DNA of 64,000 nucleotides from positions 281,227,426 to 281,291,425 of the forward strand of contig CP136063.1 in assembly GCA_032622095.1 (NCBI GenBank). The letters are read 5' to 3'. Below are positions 41,801 through 56,800 of the stretch, in pieces (positions within the stretch are counted from its first letter, which is position 1; each line of letters begins with the position of its first letter). A program made the position numbers and the translations under genes. A model generated the notes under the pieces. It made no database searches. It worked only from the letters and a program-made list of their open reading frames with translations, and was not told the DNA's origin. This stretch comes from Siphonodentalium dalli (taxonomy: Eukaryota > Mollusca > Scaphopoda > Gadilida > Siphonodentaliidae).

Positions 41801-44800
41801 TAAAATATGTGTTTTAAACTTTATTTGTTATACTCAGAATGAAAACATAATTAAAACAACACAAAAACAACTTTAAAATCAATATTATACGAACATATCA
41901 TCACATAACACACAGGCAGATCAATTTATAAAACATTAATATAAAATACGACGGGATTTCACGTCGGACCATGCGCACGGACCACGGCCGCTAACAATGG
42001 CTTATTATAGTAAGGTGTTAACTGATGAATATCTATTGTATTCAAATCTTTTATGAAGTTAAGCCAGGGATACATTTAATGACACACATTGCGTAACCAC
42101 TGAGTTAAGAACTGCTCTTCTATCACGAACAAAGCAGACGGCTTAATTAATTACATAACCAGTATACAGCTTATACGTTTTGATGATTAGATGATGATGG
42201 AAATTGTGAATGATGGATCTATTCCGATCCGCCTATTTATTGGGCATTACAAAAACACCTTAAAACAGCAGCGGTATCACTAGTTAAGCACCTATTCATT
42301 GTGCTCACTGATGACAACTCTCTTCAAAGTTTTCGTTTCGTATTGTTTACATAGTCGGTGTCATCGACGGCGTATAAACAAAAAATCACTCTTTAAAACA
42401 ACAGCGTCACCACTAGGTATTCGCCTATTAATTGTGCTCACTGATAACAACTCTCTTCAAAGCATATATATAAACAAAAATACTGATCAGATGTCAATCA
42501 GTTGTATAATGTTCCCTTTGTACAGCCGCCACACGGAACGATATTGCATAAGTACGAAAATAACGAAATACCGGTACTTTCGTCAACTAACTTCGTCTTG
42601 AATGTCGATCTATTGAGCGCTTTTATTAATTAGCTTTCTGACTCCATGATTTCCGTCTCCATTTTGGGTCAAAAAAGGTTTAGCCAAAATTTTAGCCAAA
42701 TGAAATTTTTATTAGCCAAATTCGAAAAAGATTAGCCATTGGCTAATTTGGCTACCGACAGCGTGAACACTGACCCACACCAATCAACCACTGCACATAA
42801 CACTTCAAATAAGAACCTTATTAATGGTCATAATGATGTGCATCAAGAAATAATTATTGACTAAAACACAATGAAAGGGAGCTATTTCCTACCTCCAGTT
42901 GCCAGATCTGTTTTAATGGTCAGCTGTTGTTTGGTAGGCTTAAGTGAATAAGTATTATAGGATTATTTATCCATTTCATGACGGGAGCTGTGCTGGTGTA
43001 GAATTAAAGATCCTGTGCCCGTGCATTATCTTATATATGCGAGTATCCTTTTGGGAGCCTCACATTTTATAAGAGAATACACTGGCTTACAAGGTCAAGG
43101 TAAAGGTTAGGCCAATGCATTCCCTTGTATATGCGAGGCTCCCTATGGGAGACTCACATATATAAGAGAATACATTGGTACAGGGTTTTCGCAACATTTT
43201 AGGAAGCTCCAGTCATGGAATGGTTAACTCTTTTGCTGCCACCCCACCACACAGACATACCCCCAGTGCCAAGCATTCTGGATGTAAATACAATGTAAAT
43301 AGATGTAAATACAAGTATCTTATGTATTTATATGGTAGTGCAATGACTATTGGGTAATTATTGATGTATTTAGTTGAAACTTCACATGTGGGTATATATG
43401 GCAATGATCTATCAGCAGCCGCTATGGAAACCCATTCAAGGTCATAGGGGTGATCATAGAGGTCACGTGACCTTGGTGGCCATCTTGGATTTGCTTTAAT
43501 TTGTTTTATGTCATATCGTAGTTTATTATCTTTTTCCTCATTTCTGGTCGCGTTTTTGATCACCTAGGCCATTTTGAATGCGTGATACTCATCTACTCGA
43601 AACCACGTGATTCCCCACCATGATACTAAAAGAACTGAATTAGGTGGCATCGCCTTTCGGTTCCAAATTTAATAACACGAACCCTTATGAAAATATACTA
43701 CAGTATTATACGATAGTAATTAAATATACCATATATTGATCTCGTCCCACCAAAAGTGAATTTGTCAATGGTATATTCTGGCTTGGACTGTAGCTCACAG
43801 AACTTCAGGAGTAGCATGACCTTGACTGACATTTCTTCTAAATTGTCAGCACACACCAACACTATAGAACATAACCAAACCCCCTTCGTAATGCAACAAA
43901 ACAATAGAATTACATCACTTATATCAGATGGACCCAAGAATTTGCATAAATGCGCGACTGGGTAACTCACATTTATGCGAGATTGGCAGCGACTGGGTAA
44001 CTCACATTTATTCGAGATTGGCAGCGACTGGGTAACTCACATTTATTCGAGATTGGCAGCGACTGGGTAACTCACATTTATTCGAGATTGGCTGTGAAGA
44101 GTTAAAGGAGTTTTCATTATAATTTTCCTTATTATTGAAATTTCAGGAAATGGGTATACACGATTTTGGACAAACAGTTTCCTGTTTTTTACATGTCACA
44201 TGGGCAGCTGCTGCTGGTAGGCTCCACCTACTGAGCACATCTCAGCCAATCCGAGAATGCTCAACTGGGTATGGGTGTGGCCTGAGGAGCAGACAGAGTA
44301 GTACAGGTATATCAAGATAACTTCATTTTTATTTATTCAGTTTTTATAATTTGATTTAAAAGCAATTTGACATGTCACCTAATTTAGCCAATTCAACAAT
44401 ACCTATAGTATATCTATTTCATTATAAATGCAAATCGGTGGCATCAAATCTTTTGAATTTCCAGCTGTGAGAGCCAAGACATTCCCCCAAAGATACATTA
44501 CACACTGAACTACATGGCATATTCATTTCTATTCATAAAAGCGCAGATCTATGATACACCCTATTTAAATTTTTTAATTTTGGTATGTAATAGCTCAAGT
44601 ATGTTTTTGAATGCTACTCTTAACCCGGAAGTTCTCGAACTCCCGGGTTGGTTTAAACATATTTATTACCAATAAGTATATAACAATACAGATTGGCATT
44701 GGGATTGGAGGACAAGTGCGATCCACTTATACATAACCCCCTCTCCCAGGGTTACGAGTAACATTCAAAAACGTACTTGCGCTATTTTGTACCAAAATAA

Positions 44801-47800
44801 TAAAATTTAAATAGGGTGTCTCACATGTCTGCCCTTTTGTGAATAGAAAGGGATATGCAATTTAGTTTTGTGTGTAAGGTATCTCATTAGGGAATATTTG
44901 TTTTCTATTGAAAATTTATTTTTTATACATTCAATAAAATGTGTCTTTTGAGTGCCAGCTTCATTATTAGTAATAACTTGTCGATATTAATGTTCCACTG
45001 GGAACAGAATGAAAAGGAACATTTCTGATAGCTTTGTCATTATAGTGAATATTGTATGTGCATGATATATTAATCGGGAATGGGGAATACTGAAATACAT
45101 AGCATTTTAAAATAGATTTAATTGTAAAAATAAAAATATTTCAGACATTTTGTGGCAATGATTGAATATTTCCCAATTTCATGGATTTTTTTAACTGTCT
45201 TGTTCAATTTTCTGTTATCTTTTACCTTTTCTTCACTAAATACTCACTGATGAGTAGTTCACATAGCAATTGTTCAGATAAAAAGTTCAACAAATGACCA
45301 TAGTTTATTGAACTTATTATCTGAACAGTTCCCACCAATGAATATAGATCATTCTGTCCTTGTATTATCTGTTCATTTGTCAGTTGTCTGCTTATATTTC
45401 CTGATCATCCCTCCTTGAGAATAATAGATCATTCCAATGTATACTGAGAGTTCATCTAAGGTCTGGTGTTATTGACAATCTCTATATTGAACTGAATGTA
45501 ATCAAATGACACTTGCATTCTACAGGAAGCACGGCCAGTACAGGGAGTGAGAGCGATTGTCAGAGTTTACATGCCGGAGTTTGTGCCCAGCAGGATACGA
45601 TAGCCACCAAAGATGTTAACATCGCAAAGGAAGCCCTGGAAATACTGGTTACATGTTTACAACTGAGGAGTGATTTAATAGGTGAGTACAGACAAGCCTT
45701 GAAATAGTGTGCCTGTCATTTGCAGAATGAGGTCCCCAGAGGGAGAATTTAGTGATGCTACCCCGCATAGCGGGTTAGCATCACCAAATTCACCATCTGG
45801 GAACCTCATTCTGCTGAGTTGTAAGCAGAATGAGGTCCCCAGAGGGTGAATTTGGTGATGCTAGCCCACTATGCGGGGTAGCATCACTAAATTCACCCTC
45901 TGGGGACCTCATTCTACAAATGACAGACACACTATTTCAAGGCTTGATTACAGAGAATAGTTAACCCTTACATGACTGGAGCTTCCTGAAAATGTACAAA
46001 AACCCTGTGCCAATATATTCTCTTATATGCGAGTCTCCCATAGGGAGCCTCGCATATGTAAGAGAATAGATTGCTCTAACAATATTTACCTTGACCTTGT
46101 AAGCCAGTGCATTCTCTTATATATGGGAGGCTCCCAATGGCAGAATGTACTGGCACATGATCTATAATGCTGCACTAGCGCAGCTCCCGTCATGAAAGGG
46201 TTAATATTAACTTTTAGCCTATTTTTCCCCAAGTCTGCTTATAACGCTCAACATCACATTCAAATTGCTATCTCTTCAGTGATGAGGAACAAGGCCCTTT
46301 ATAAAAGGTTAGTGCATGATCATTGCATGTTGAAAAGCAGGTGAAGCAATAGGCAGCTAGTGATAAATGATATTTTTGCTAGTAGTTTAGTCTAATTGTA
46401 ATGTCACCTTTTTTTCAAGCAGAGGGTGAATTTAGTGATGCTAAAGGATGAATTTAGTGACGCTACCCTGCACAACGGGATAGCATTGCTAAATTTACCA
46501 TCTGGGGACCTCATTCTGCTTAGACCTCATCTTCTCTGGAAAGTATCTTTATTATCAAATTAACAAGTTTTAAGTTTCTTTAGATACTCTATAGAAAGTT
46601 TCTTCTTTTTTAGTTTAGTTTCTCTATATCCCCAAATTGGCAGACGTCATAATGCATAATCGAGGTGCACAATGGGTGCACATCACCATCTGTGATCTTT
46701 ATAGTCTGAGTCTAGGTGTTCCATAGCAGATGAAGCCATGCAGAATGAGGTCCCCAGAGATTGAATTTGGTGATGCTAGCACGCTGTTTGGGGTAGGTAG
46801 TGTCAACAAATTAACCCTCTGGGGACCTAATTTTGCAGATACGCTGATGTACCAGCATGGTTAAAATTATCTCTAAAATGCAGGTTAATGACAGAGTTAT
46901 GCCCCAGGTTGAGTAAGAAAATAATATTTCATTGACCATAATAACTTTTCACCTGCTTTGAAGTTTTCATTTCTCTGTTTTCTAGGTTCCTTCTTTTCTA
47001 TGCAGTGTGTGGGTGACTTTATAATAGATTTACTAGTCGCGTCACCTCAGGCTGAGATTCGTAATGCAGCTTTAGATCAGTTCCATCTTCTAACCCAGAG
47101 TGAGGCCATTGGATTACAACCTGCTCACAAACTCATGCTGCAGATTCTTCTAAAGGCTTATCTCCCTTTTTGGGTTACATCTTCCACCACCAGAGGCGCT
47201 AGTCAAAGGTGAGTTGAAGATTTTTCTTCTGGATTTCAGACGTACATGTACAGAGTTTGATCCACTAGCAATATTTGTACCCTCTGGCAATTTACTTTTA
47301 ACCCTTTACCCAACAAACCGGCCAAAAACGCCCAAATAAAGCTTCAACAGCCTAAAATATCTTCGGTCTGTCTCAATAACACCATACAAATATGGATATC
47401 ATTGGAACCGGTTCATTGACCACATTGTGATGGTTACAGTTATGCCCTGTGCCAATGCATTCTCTTATATATGCAAGTCGACCATAGGTCGCCTCGCATA
47501 TATAAGAGAATGCATTGGCCTAAAAAAAATCTTTTTTTTAACACTTTTTACCATTTTTTCGTATAATATTTTCTACATTCTTTGACAATTTGATCATTTT
47601 TAATATGTGTTAAGCCAATGCATTCTCTTATATATGCGAGGCGACCTATGGTCGACTCGCATATATAAGAGAATGCATTGGCACAGGGCTGTTCTGTTGG
47701 GTAAAGGGTTAATTCTGTTATATTATGTAACATTTCTGTTAACCCTTCCAAAGCTAGAGCTTCCTGAAATATTGCGAAAACACTGTGCCAATGTATTCTC

Positions 47801-50800
47801 ATATATATGTGAGTCCCCCATATGATGTGGAGCCTCGCATATATAAGAGAATACATTGGGCTAACAATATTTAAAATGACTTGAAAGCCAGTGTCTTGTA
47901 TATGCGATGCTCCCTGTGGGAGACTCACATATATAATAGAAAGCACTGGCACAGGATCTATAATGCTGCACCAATGCAGGTCCCATCATGAAAGGGTTAA
48001 AGGTACTCAATCCGATCAGACGCTCCTAAATTACTATTTCTTTGGCTTCGGGGGTCAAAAAATATTTGATTCGAGTCGAGGAACCCACCCATCAAAGCTC
48101 AGAGTGATTAGATAAAATCAAGTGGTTACTATTAACAATAATAACCACTTGATTTTAGAGTTATCCATCAACCGCAATTTGTCCGTTTTTAGCACGTGGT
48201 CCTCAAAAAGATTGGTCCACAAACAATAGAAACAGCAAATTTCAAACATCGATATCTGATCACTCTGAGCTTTGATGGGTGGGTTCCTCGACTGGAATCA
48301 AATATTATTTACCCCGAAGCCAAAGAAATAGTAATTTAGGAGCGTCTGATTGAATTGAGTACCTTTAATAGATATTTTAGGTGAATCCATATTAGATATG
48401 CACTCAGTCTCTCAAATATCAAATTGAACGAATATCGAACTGTGATTCATATCTCTTATATTTAGTCACATGATTTTTATTTCAGAATATTAGGCCAGTG
48501 CTCACAGTATTTTGACTTGAGATGTCGACTGCTCGAAAATCTATCAGGTGAGTAACAGATATTGTATATTTTTATGATTCTGCTTAAACCTTTCTATACT
48601 AAATGGATTCTCCAACCCAGTTATAAACAGTATACATTGGAACAGTCTATTATTCATTTTGAGGGGTGTTCAGGTAATAAAAGCAGACACCAGACAGAAA
48701 AACAGATAATACAAGAGCATAAGCATTTATATTGATTGTGGGAAATGTTCAGATAATAAGTTCAAAATCTGAACATTTCCAAAGGGAACTACTCAACAAT
48801 GGGTATTTAGTACAAAAAGGTGAATGGGGCCCAAAATCTTCAAAATCAACTTAGATAGATTTATTATGTTTTGGAATGTTTTACCATTGTAATTGAATTA
48901 CTGCCTCATAAATGTTTATGGAACTGGTTAATTCTCCAGCAAGCCTTGAAATAGTGTGCCTGTCATTTGCAGAATGAGGTCCCCAGAGGGTGAATTTAAT
49001 GATGCTACACCGCATAGCGGGCTAGCATCACCAAATTCACCCTGTGTGGACCTCATTCTGCTATGCGGGGTAGCATCACTAAATTCACCCTCTGGGAACC
49101 TCATTCTGCAAATGACAGGCTTGTTCTCCAGCGTCAACATAGTAGAGCATGGATTATTACTTATTTTCCCACAATATGATAATGAATAGAAGTGTTCAAA
49201 TCATTTCTACGCAGAAATTTAAAAATAGTGGATCATTATGCTAAAAAAAAACATTTACGTACCTGAAAGTGTTGATTATTAAATATCATTGTGTTCCATT
49301 TTATTCTGTAGTTTTGTTGTATTGTATGTAGATATATTTTGAAGTTCTCTCTATCAAGTGATGCATAATTTAAGCCTTTCTATACTAAATGGATTCTCCC
49401 AGTCAGTTAAAAAGTGTACATTGGAATGGTCTATTATTGATTTGCAGGGATGTACATGTAATATAAGCTGACGACAGATAATTAAAAGTACAGAAGGAGA
49501 CCTATTTATTGAGGGAAATGTTTAGATAATAAATTCAACAAATGATATGGTCGTTTGTTGAAATTTTTCTCTGAATATTTTCTATAACTACTCATCAATG
49601 ACGCTTTGGTATAGAAAGGGTTAAATAAGTCTTGAAGGTTATTGGCCATTTTAATTGATGAGCATGCCTGCGTATTGTTATTAATTTATTGATACTTTTG
49701 CTATATTCCAGCATCAGACCAGGCGAGTTTACATGTTGACCTTGCTTCTATGTTAGAGGATGAGGTCGCGTGGCTGTGTAACTTTGTGCCTTCTAAGAAT
49801 CCCGAACTTCAGGATACAGATAACTATCTGCTAGCAGGTCATCTCAAGCTCGTTAGGACCCTGCTTACCTGTGAGGGCGTCAACAAGGAAGAATATGGTT
49901 TGTATATAGCAGGTCATCTCAAGCTCGTTAGGACCCTGCTTACCTGTGAGGGCGTCAACAAGGAAGAATATGGTTTGTATATAGCAGGTCATCTCAAGCT
50001 CGTTAGGACCCTGCTTACCTGTGAGGGCGTCAACAAGGAAGAATATGGTTTGTATATAGCAGGTCATCTCAAGCTCGTTAGGACCCTGCTTACCTGTGAG
50101 GGCGTCAACAAGGAAGAATATGGTTTGTATATAGCAGGTCATCTCAAGCTCGTTAGGACCCTGCTTACCTATGAGGGCGTCAACAAGGAAGAATATGGTT
50201 TGTATATAGCAGGTCATCTCAAGCTCGTTAGGACCCTGCTTACCTGTGATGGCGTCAACAAGGAAGAATATGGTTTGTATATAGCAGGTCATCTCAAGCT
50301 CGTTAGGACCCTGCTTACCTGTGAGGGCATCAACAAGGAAGAATATGGTTTGTATATAGCAGGTCATCTCAAGCTCGTTAGGACCCTGCTTACCTGTGAG
50401 GGCGTCAACAAGGAAGAATATGGTTTGTATATAGCAGGTCATCTCAAGCTCGTTAGGACCCTGCTTACCTGTGAGGGCGTCAACAAGGAAGAATATGGTT
50501 TGTATATAGCAGGTCATCTCAAGCTTGTTAGGACCCTGCTTACCTGTGAGGGCGTCAACAAGGAAGAATATGGTTTGTATATAGCAGGTCATCTCAAGCT
50601 CGTTAGGACCCTGCTTACCTGTGAGGGCGTCAACAAGGAAGAATATGGTTTGTATATAGCAGGTCTCTTCAATTTTTATCAGATCAAAGCCTCTGGAAAG
50701 TTTCTTTATTATCAAATTTCTATAGAAACTTCTTCACATAGATTCTATTTATTTTTTAGTTTAGTTTCTCTATATCCCCAAATTGGCAAACAACACATTG

Positions 50801-53800
50801 CATTATCAAGGTTCCCAATGGGTGTACACACAATATTCACCATTCGGGAACTTCAATCTGAGTCTATGTCTCCCATAGTAGATGAGGCCATGCAGAAGGA
50901 GGTCCACAGAGGGTGATGCTAGCCCACTGTGCAGGATAGCATCACTAAGGGGACCTCATTCTGCAAATGACAGGCACACTAAACTCAGGCGCAATGTCAG
51001 GCAAAAAAAAAATCATAATCCTGTGATGACAGACGGCAATCATAATCTATCCTGTGATGACAGTCGATGAAAATAATCTGTCCTACGATGACAGAAGGTG
51101 ATCATAATCTGTCCTGCGATGACATCATAATCTGTCCTGTGATGTCAGACAGCGATCATAATCTGTCCTGCAATGATACCATTATCTGTCCTGCGATGTT
51201 TTCCATTAGTCCTCAAAATATGGTGCTGGACATTTGCTGAATGAAGTCCCCAGAGGGTGAATTTACGATGCTAGCCTTCAAGCCTTGAAATAGTGAGCCT
51301 GTCATTTGCAGAATGATGTCCCCAGAGGGTGAATTTAGTGATGCTATCCCGCACAGCGGGCCAGCATCACCAAATTCACCCTCTGGTAACCTCATTCTGC
51401 TAAGGCCTAATTCTAGACCGCTGTGTGGGCTAGCATCACTAAATTCACCCTCTGGGGACCTCATTCTGCAAATGACGGGCTCACTATTTCAAGGCTTGCT
51501 AGCCTTCTGTGCGGGGTGGCGTTACTATTTCACCCTCTCGGGACCTCATTCTGCAAAGGTCAGGCACCATATTTTGAGGCCTGTGTTCATGTAAAGAGAG
51601 GGTAACCTCATTCATGTAAAGAGAGGGTAACCTCATTCATGTAAAGAGAGGGTAACCTCATTCATGTAAAGAGAGGGTAACCTCATTCATGTAAAGAGAG
51701 GGTAACCTCATTCATGTAAAGAGAGGGTAACCTCATTCATGTAAAGAGAGGGTAACCTCATTCATGTAAAGAGAGGGTAACCTCATTCATGTAAAGAGAG
51801 GGTAACCTCATTCATGCAACTGGGCAACATTGATATTTGCTAACCAGGGATCAATGGTTTATAAGTACGCTGGTGGACTTTCATAGTTTAAATGATTATC
51901 TGTGTTGTTTTCTTTAGCCAATAAAACAGGCAATGTCATAATGCACCATGTGGATGATTCTATCTTCAAAACCACAAACAACCAACTCATCATTTTTATC
52001 TGTGATTACGACTTAAAACAGTTAGAACATGAATTACCTGTTCTGTAGTAACACAATTCACTAGTATCATCAGTGGCCTTTAACATTTACATAATAAATA
52101 CCTGCCTGACTACAGCCCTTTTTAAATCAACTAGACGAGCTATTGCCATGGCTTGTCATCTGTCGTCCCTTCATCGGGGTATGGTGGCGGTTGTCAACAA
52201 ATTAATTTGGCACACCCTACAGGCCACATCCCTAATCCGATCATCACAAAACTTCATATGTATCTTCGGGGCCACCTTTAGATGGGAGCCAATGATTTTT
52301 TCCCAAATTCGTTAAAAACATGTCTGCCAGCAGACATCTTGGATTTCAAATTTGAATCCATCGGGACACCCTGCAGCCTGCATTTTTTGGAGAAATGTTT
52401 TGAAAATTTACAGACATGTTTAGGATCACCTGTAACTGGGAGCTATCTAATTTGAATGTTTTTCAATGAAAAACATCGCCGCCAGCAGCCATCTTGAATT
52501 TTACTCTTTGTATGACTAATTTAGCACACCCTGCAGACCACATCCCTTGTCCGATCATCACCAAACTTTATATGGATCTTCAGAGTGACCTCTAGATGGG
52601 AGCCATCAATTAGTTCCGAAATTTGTTGAAAAACATCGCTGTCAGCAGCCTTCTTGGATTTTACTGTTTGCTTGACCAAATCCTTGGGCACATCCTGCAG
52701 GCCACATGCCTCATCCGAACATCACCAAAATTCATATGGATCTTCGGGGTGACCTCTAGATGGGAGCCATCGATTATTTCCGAAATTTGTTAAAATACAT
52801 GACCGCCAGCAGCCATCTTGGATTTCAAATTTAAATCCATCTCCACAAATTGAAGGTTTAAAGATGTATTCAAGTTTGCCAACCCAAAATTGTTCAGAAT
52901 AATAAAACTTGAGTAAAAATTCTATCTTGATTTAGACCTGATCACATTTATTGGTAAAATATTTGAAATGAATATAAATTTCATCTACACAATACAAGCC
53001 CTTTACTGTAACTTTTTGACTTTCCTTCTTCTTTATTATTGTATTCATTGCTCAGCAAAAAATAACTCCTTCCCAAGTTCTTCTTTATTATTGTATTCAT
53101 TGCTAAGCAAAATATTAAGTCTTTCCAAAGTTGATTGACCCTTTCATTTTTGTTATCGGTATACTTGTTTAATCTTTCAAGTGAAGCACTGATCAATAAT
53201 TTTACTCCTTTACTTCTGGTTTTAGGTGAATCACTGATCTACGATTTGCTTCATGACTTCTTGTTTCCGGCTTCTAAACTCATGCTTGATAGCATTACTG
53301 AAGCAACCATGGACTGCAGCCTCTCTGACTTCAACCCCAGGTAAGATTATATTCTGTGACCAAAACCATGCAATTTTGGCAGTTAATGTCTATCTGCTAC
53401 AGTAATGCCCTAAGTAATCGACTCCTTAACCACAGCAGAACTATAGGTAACTTTTCAGGACTTGGTCGGAAATATGGATTGTTGCCATTCATCGGAAAGC
53501 TCTCCCCGAGCCATATTTCCGACTAAATCCTGAAAAGTTACCCATAATTCTGCTGTGGTTAAGGAGTCGATTACTTAGGGCATTACTGTATATCTGTCTA
53601 ACAACTATATGTTAAATCAATCCCGGTCTTGTTCGATTTTGGGACCAGTCTGACCATTTCTGATGGAGTTATTTTCCTTTTGATCTTAGAATTTACTGCA
53701 TAATCTGCTGTTCAATCAAATAAAACTAGGTGTGTTAACACCATAGACAGTTGAAAGTGAAGTTTGATCCAATGCCAGAATTTTTCATTCACTAAAAAAA

Positions 53801-56800
53801 CCACCACCCAAAAAATCCACTTTCATTTTATACAAATGCCACTCTTATGGAGGAGTTGTTATGTTGCTAACATCATTATTACCTAACAGGTGCAGTTCCC
53901 AAGAATCTCGAATTGCAGCGTACGATTTACTCATTGAATTGGCTAACAACAGCCTACCCAATCAAATACTCATCGCAAGGCAGCTGATTGACATGCACCA
54001 TCACCAGCCTCACTCCGGTGACGCTAAAGAGTGGGAAGTAAGTGATATCAGTACTATTAATGTATTACCTTACACTCTGCTGCATTATTACATGTACGCT
54101 CTGCTGTGGTGCTCAGAACCGAATAGCAAATAATCATGCTAAAATTAGGTATTTTCATAAATTTCATATCCAAATAGATAAAAAACAGCATCATTGTTAC
54201 AAATTACACACCGTGAATATTGTTGGTGGAATCATTGCCGTATGTTTATTACCCAATAATTCGTCCTGATTAAAATAGTAAATATTTACATTTGTGCGTA
54301 AGTCAATCTCTGTGTTTTCTGAAATGGTACAGTCAATGAGGTTGGAATTTTCTACAATTCTTCCAATGAAGATAGTGTTTGGATGTCCGATACCCTGTGC
54401 CAATGCATTCTCTTATATATAAGAGAATGCATTGGCCTAACAATTTTTTATCATTTTTTTTAAATAAATGTTTCTGACAATTTTTAGGACATAAAATAAA
54501 AAACATCCATTACCCTGCAGGGAGCCCCACACATATATAGAAGCATATAGAAGAGTGTCGTCTGCTCATTTTTGTCTGGGGCTCTGTATGGGTGAAATTA
54601 TAAAATTGTTAAAGAATACAAGAAAAAATTATTAAAATTGTAAAAAATTGTTAGGACAATGCATTCTCTTATATATGCGAGGCGACCTATGGTCACATAT
54701 TCAGCTTAGTAGGCAAGAGTAAAATGAAAAATAATTGCAGTCGCCATCATTCCCAATTTCCTAAGACAGAACCATCGCGAACATACATGAAAGAATCCAC
54801 TATTTTACGACGGAAATGAGTACACAATGTCATAATCGAGAACGCTCTTTATTACAGCAACCGATTTTGGGGTGACGGAAGCTAGCACGCTGTTTTTTTT
54901 TTTAGGGCACTCTACAGACCATAACTTAGGGCCGATGAAATCGGCCCCTGGCACTAAAAGGGTTAAAGGCATATTAAACATATTTAAACCTTTCCCACCA
55001 GTGAATATGAATTCTTCTGCACTTGTTTTTTATCATTTTCATCATCTGCTCCTATGTCCTTAACATCCATAGGATGATAGTTTTGTATGATCTTCATAGT
55101 CGATGGTCGTGGATCCTGTATTATCTTCACTGAATTGAACATTGTTTTTGTTTACAGTATCTACCTCCAGTTGATGGTCGTGGATCCTGTATGATCTTCA
55201 CTGAATTGAACATTGTTTTTGTTTACAGTATCTACCTCCAGTTGATGGTCGTGGATCCTCTGGGTTTGTTGGGCTGAAGAACGCCGGTGCTACATGTTAC
55301 ATGAACTCTGTGATACAGCAGCTATATATGGCACCGAATATCCCCGAATCCATCCTCGGTGTCGATGATGAATCAACTGATGATGAAAGGTTAACTATCA
55401 TTATTCATACTCAAGTTCTGTTTTTGCAGATCCCAGTTAATTAGCTAGTTTAGGAAGCCATGGTACAGAGAATCAAGGGGTAATTCTGTGAATGTATCTG
55501 ATTTTATCAGTATCAATTTTTGTTTATCTTCATAAAAGGGAAATATTCTTGGGAACATGAAATTGTAGGCTTGACCTGAAAATGTCTGAAAACACAATGT
55601 GTAATTAACCCTTTCATGATGGGAGCTGGGCTGGTGCAGCATTTTTAAGATCCTGTGCCAGTGCATTCTCTTATATATGTGAGTCTGCCATTGGGAGCCT
55701 TGCATATATAATAGAATGTGCTGGCTTACAAGTCCTGAAAGGTAACTATTGTTAGGACAATGTATACTCTTTCTTTTGTGTTTTTGCAAAATTTCAGGAA
55801 ACTCCAGTCATGGGGCCGTTAATCCAGGTTTGTGTTAGCTTGTAGTAGGGCACCAAAAGGGTATTATTCAATTAATGTTTTGATAGCTACGGGCTTTACA
55901 CACAAGTGCAGGTAACATGATTAGAGTAATGTAACCTGCATTCAGGGAAATTATTAGCCAAATATTGAGTACATAAGTGACTAGTCATTGTGGTTTATTT
56001 GCAATCCATTAATTTTATTACACTAATTTTACTATATGTTGTAAAAGATCAGATATATTGCATGATTTATATAATATCACTCCTATTTCACTCATTTAAT
56101 GTAGTGTCAATTATATCTTTGATTTCATGGTCTGGCTAAATTATGGAATCAAGCAGTAATAGATCAACACCTAATAAAAATGATCTCAGATAAACTCTTC
56201 AACATTTCAGTGTCTTCCATCAAATACAACAAGTGTTTGGGCATCTAATGGACAGTAAGCTTCAATACCATGAACCAGAGAAGTTCTGGAAAGTGTTCAA
56301 ACTGTGGGGTCAGGAGATTAATGTACGAGAACAGCAGGATGCCTTCGACTTCTTCCAAGCTCTCGTTGATCAGGTTGATGAATACCTCAAGGTATCTAAT
56401 TTTCACTTATTAAATTATTAGTTCAAGCATATTTTGTAATTTTTTTAATGACATATTATGTGCTAATTTCACTACTTCCAAGTTAGGCCACACACAGTTG
56501 ATTATGTGTTTCTCATACATTTTTTTTCAAAATGAGCAGCCAGGCAGGTTTTTATATTTATTTTTACCTTCAAAATTACCTGGCAGCAATGTTTTTATTA
56601 CCACTTTATAAGACAATTTCCCATCAGGCAAGTTTTTATATATTTATTCCCCAATTATCTAATAAAAAATTTTTGGACATGAAAAATTACTTCTCATTAA
56701 GAGTCAATGCAATTTTATTGCAGCAATCTAAAGACATACAGATTAAACAAACCAAACAGAAAACTTAAATTTTTAGAGAAATAACAAATAACAAAAATAT

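Noticed and set aside
42299-42601. 100-codon frame in the hAT element as transposase
   Set aside because: No hAT dimerisation or catalytic motif; the composition looks random.
49831-50715. 294-codon minus-strand frame
   Set aside because: Antisense shadow of the 75-bp exon 23 array.
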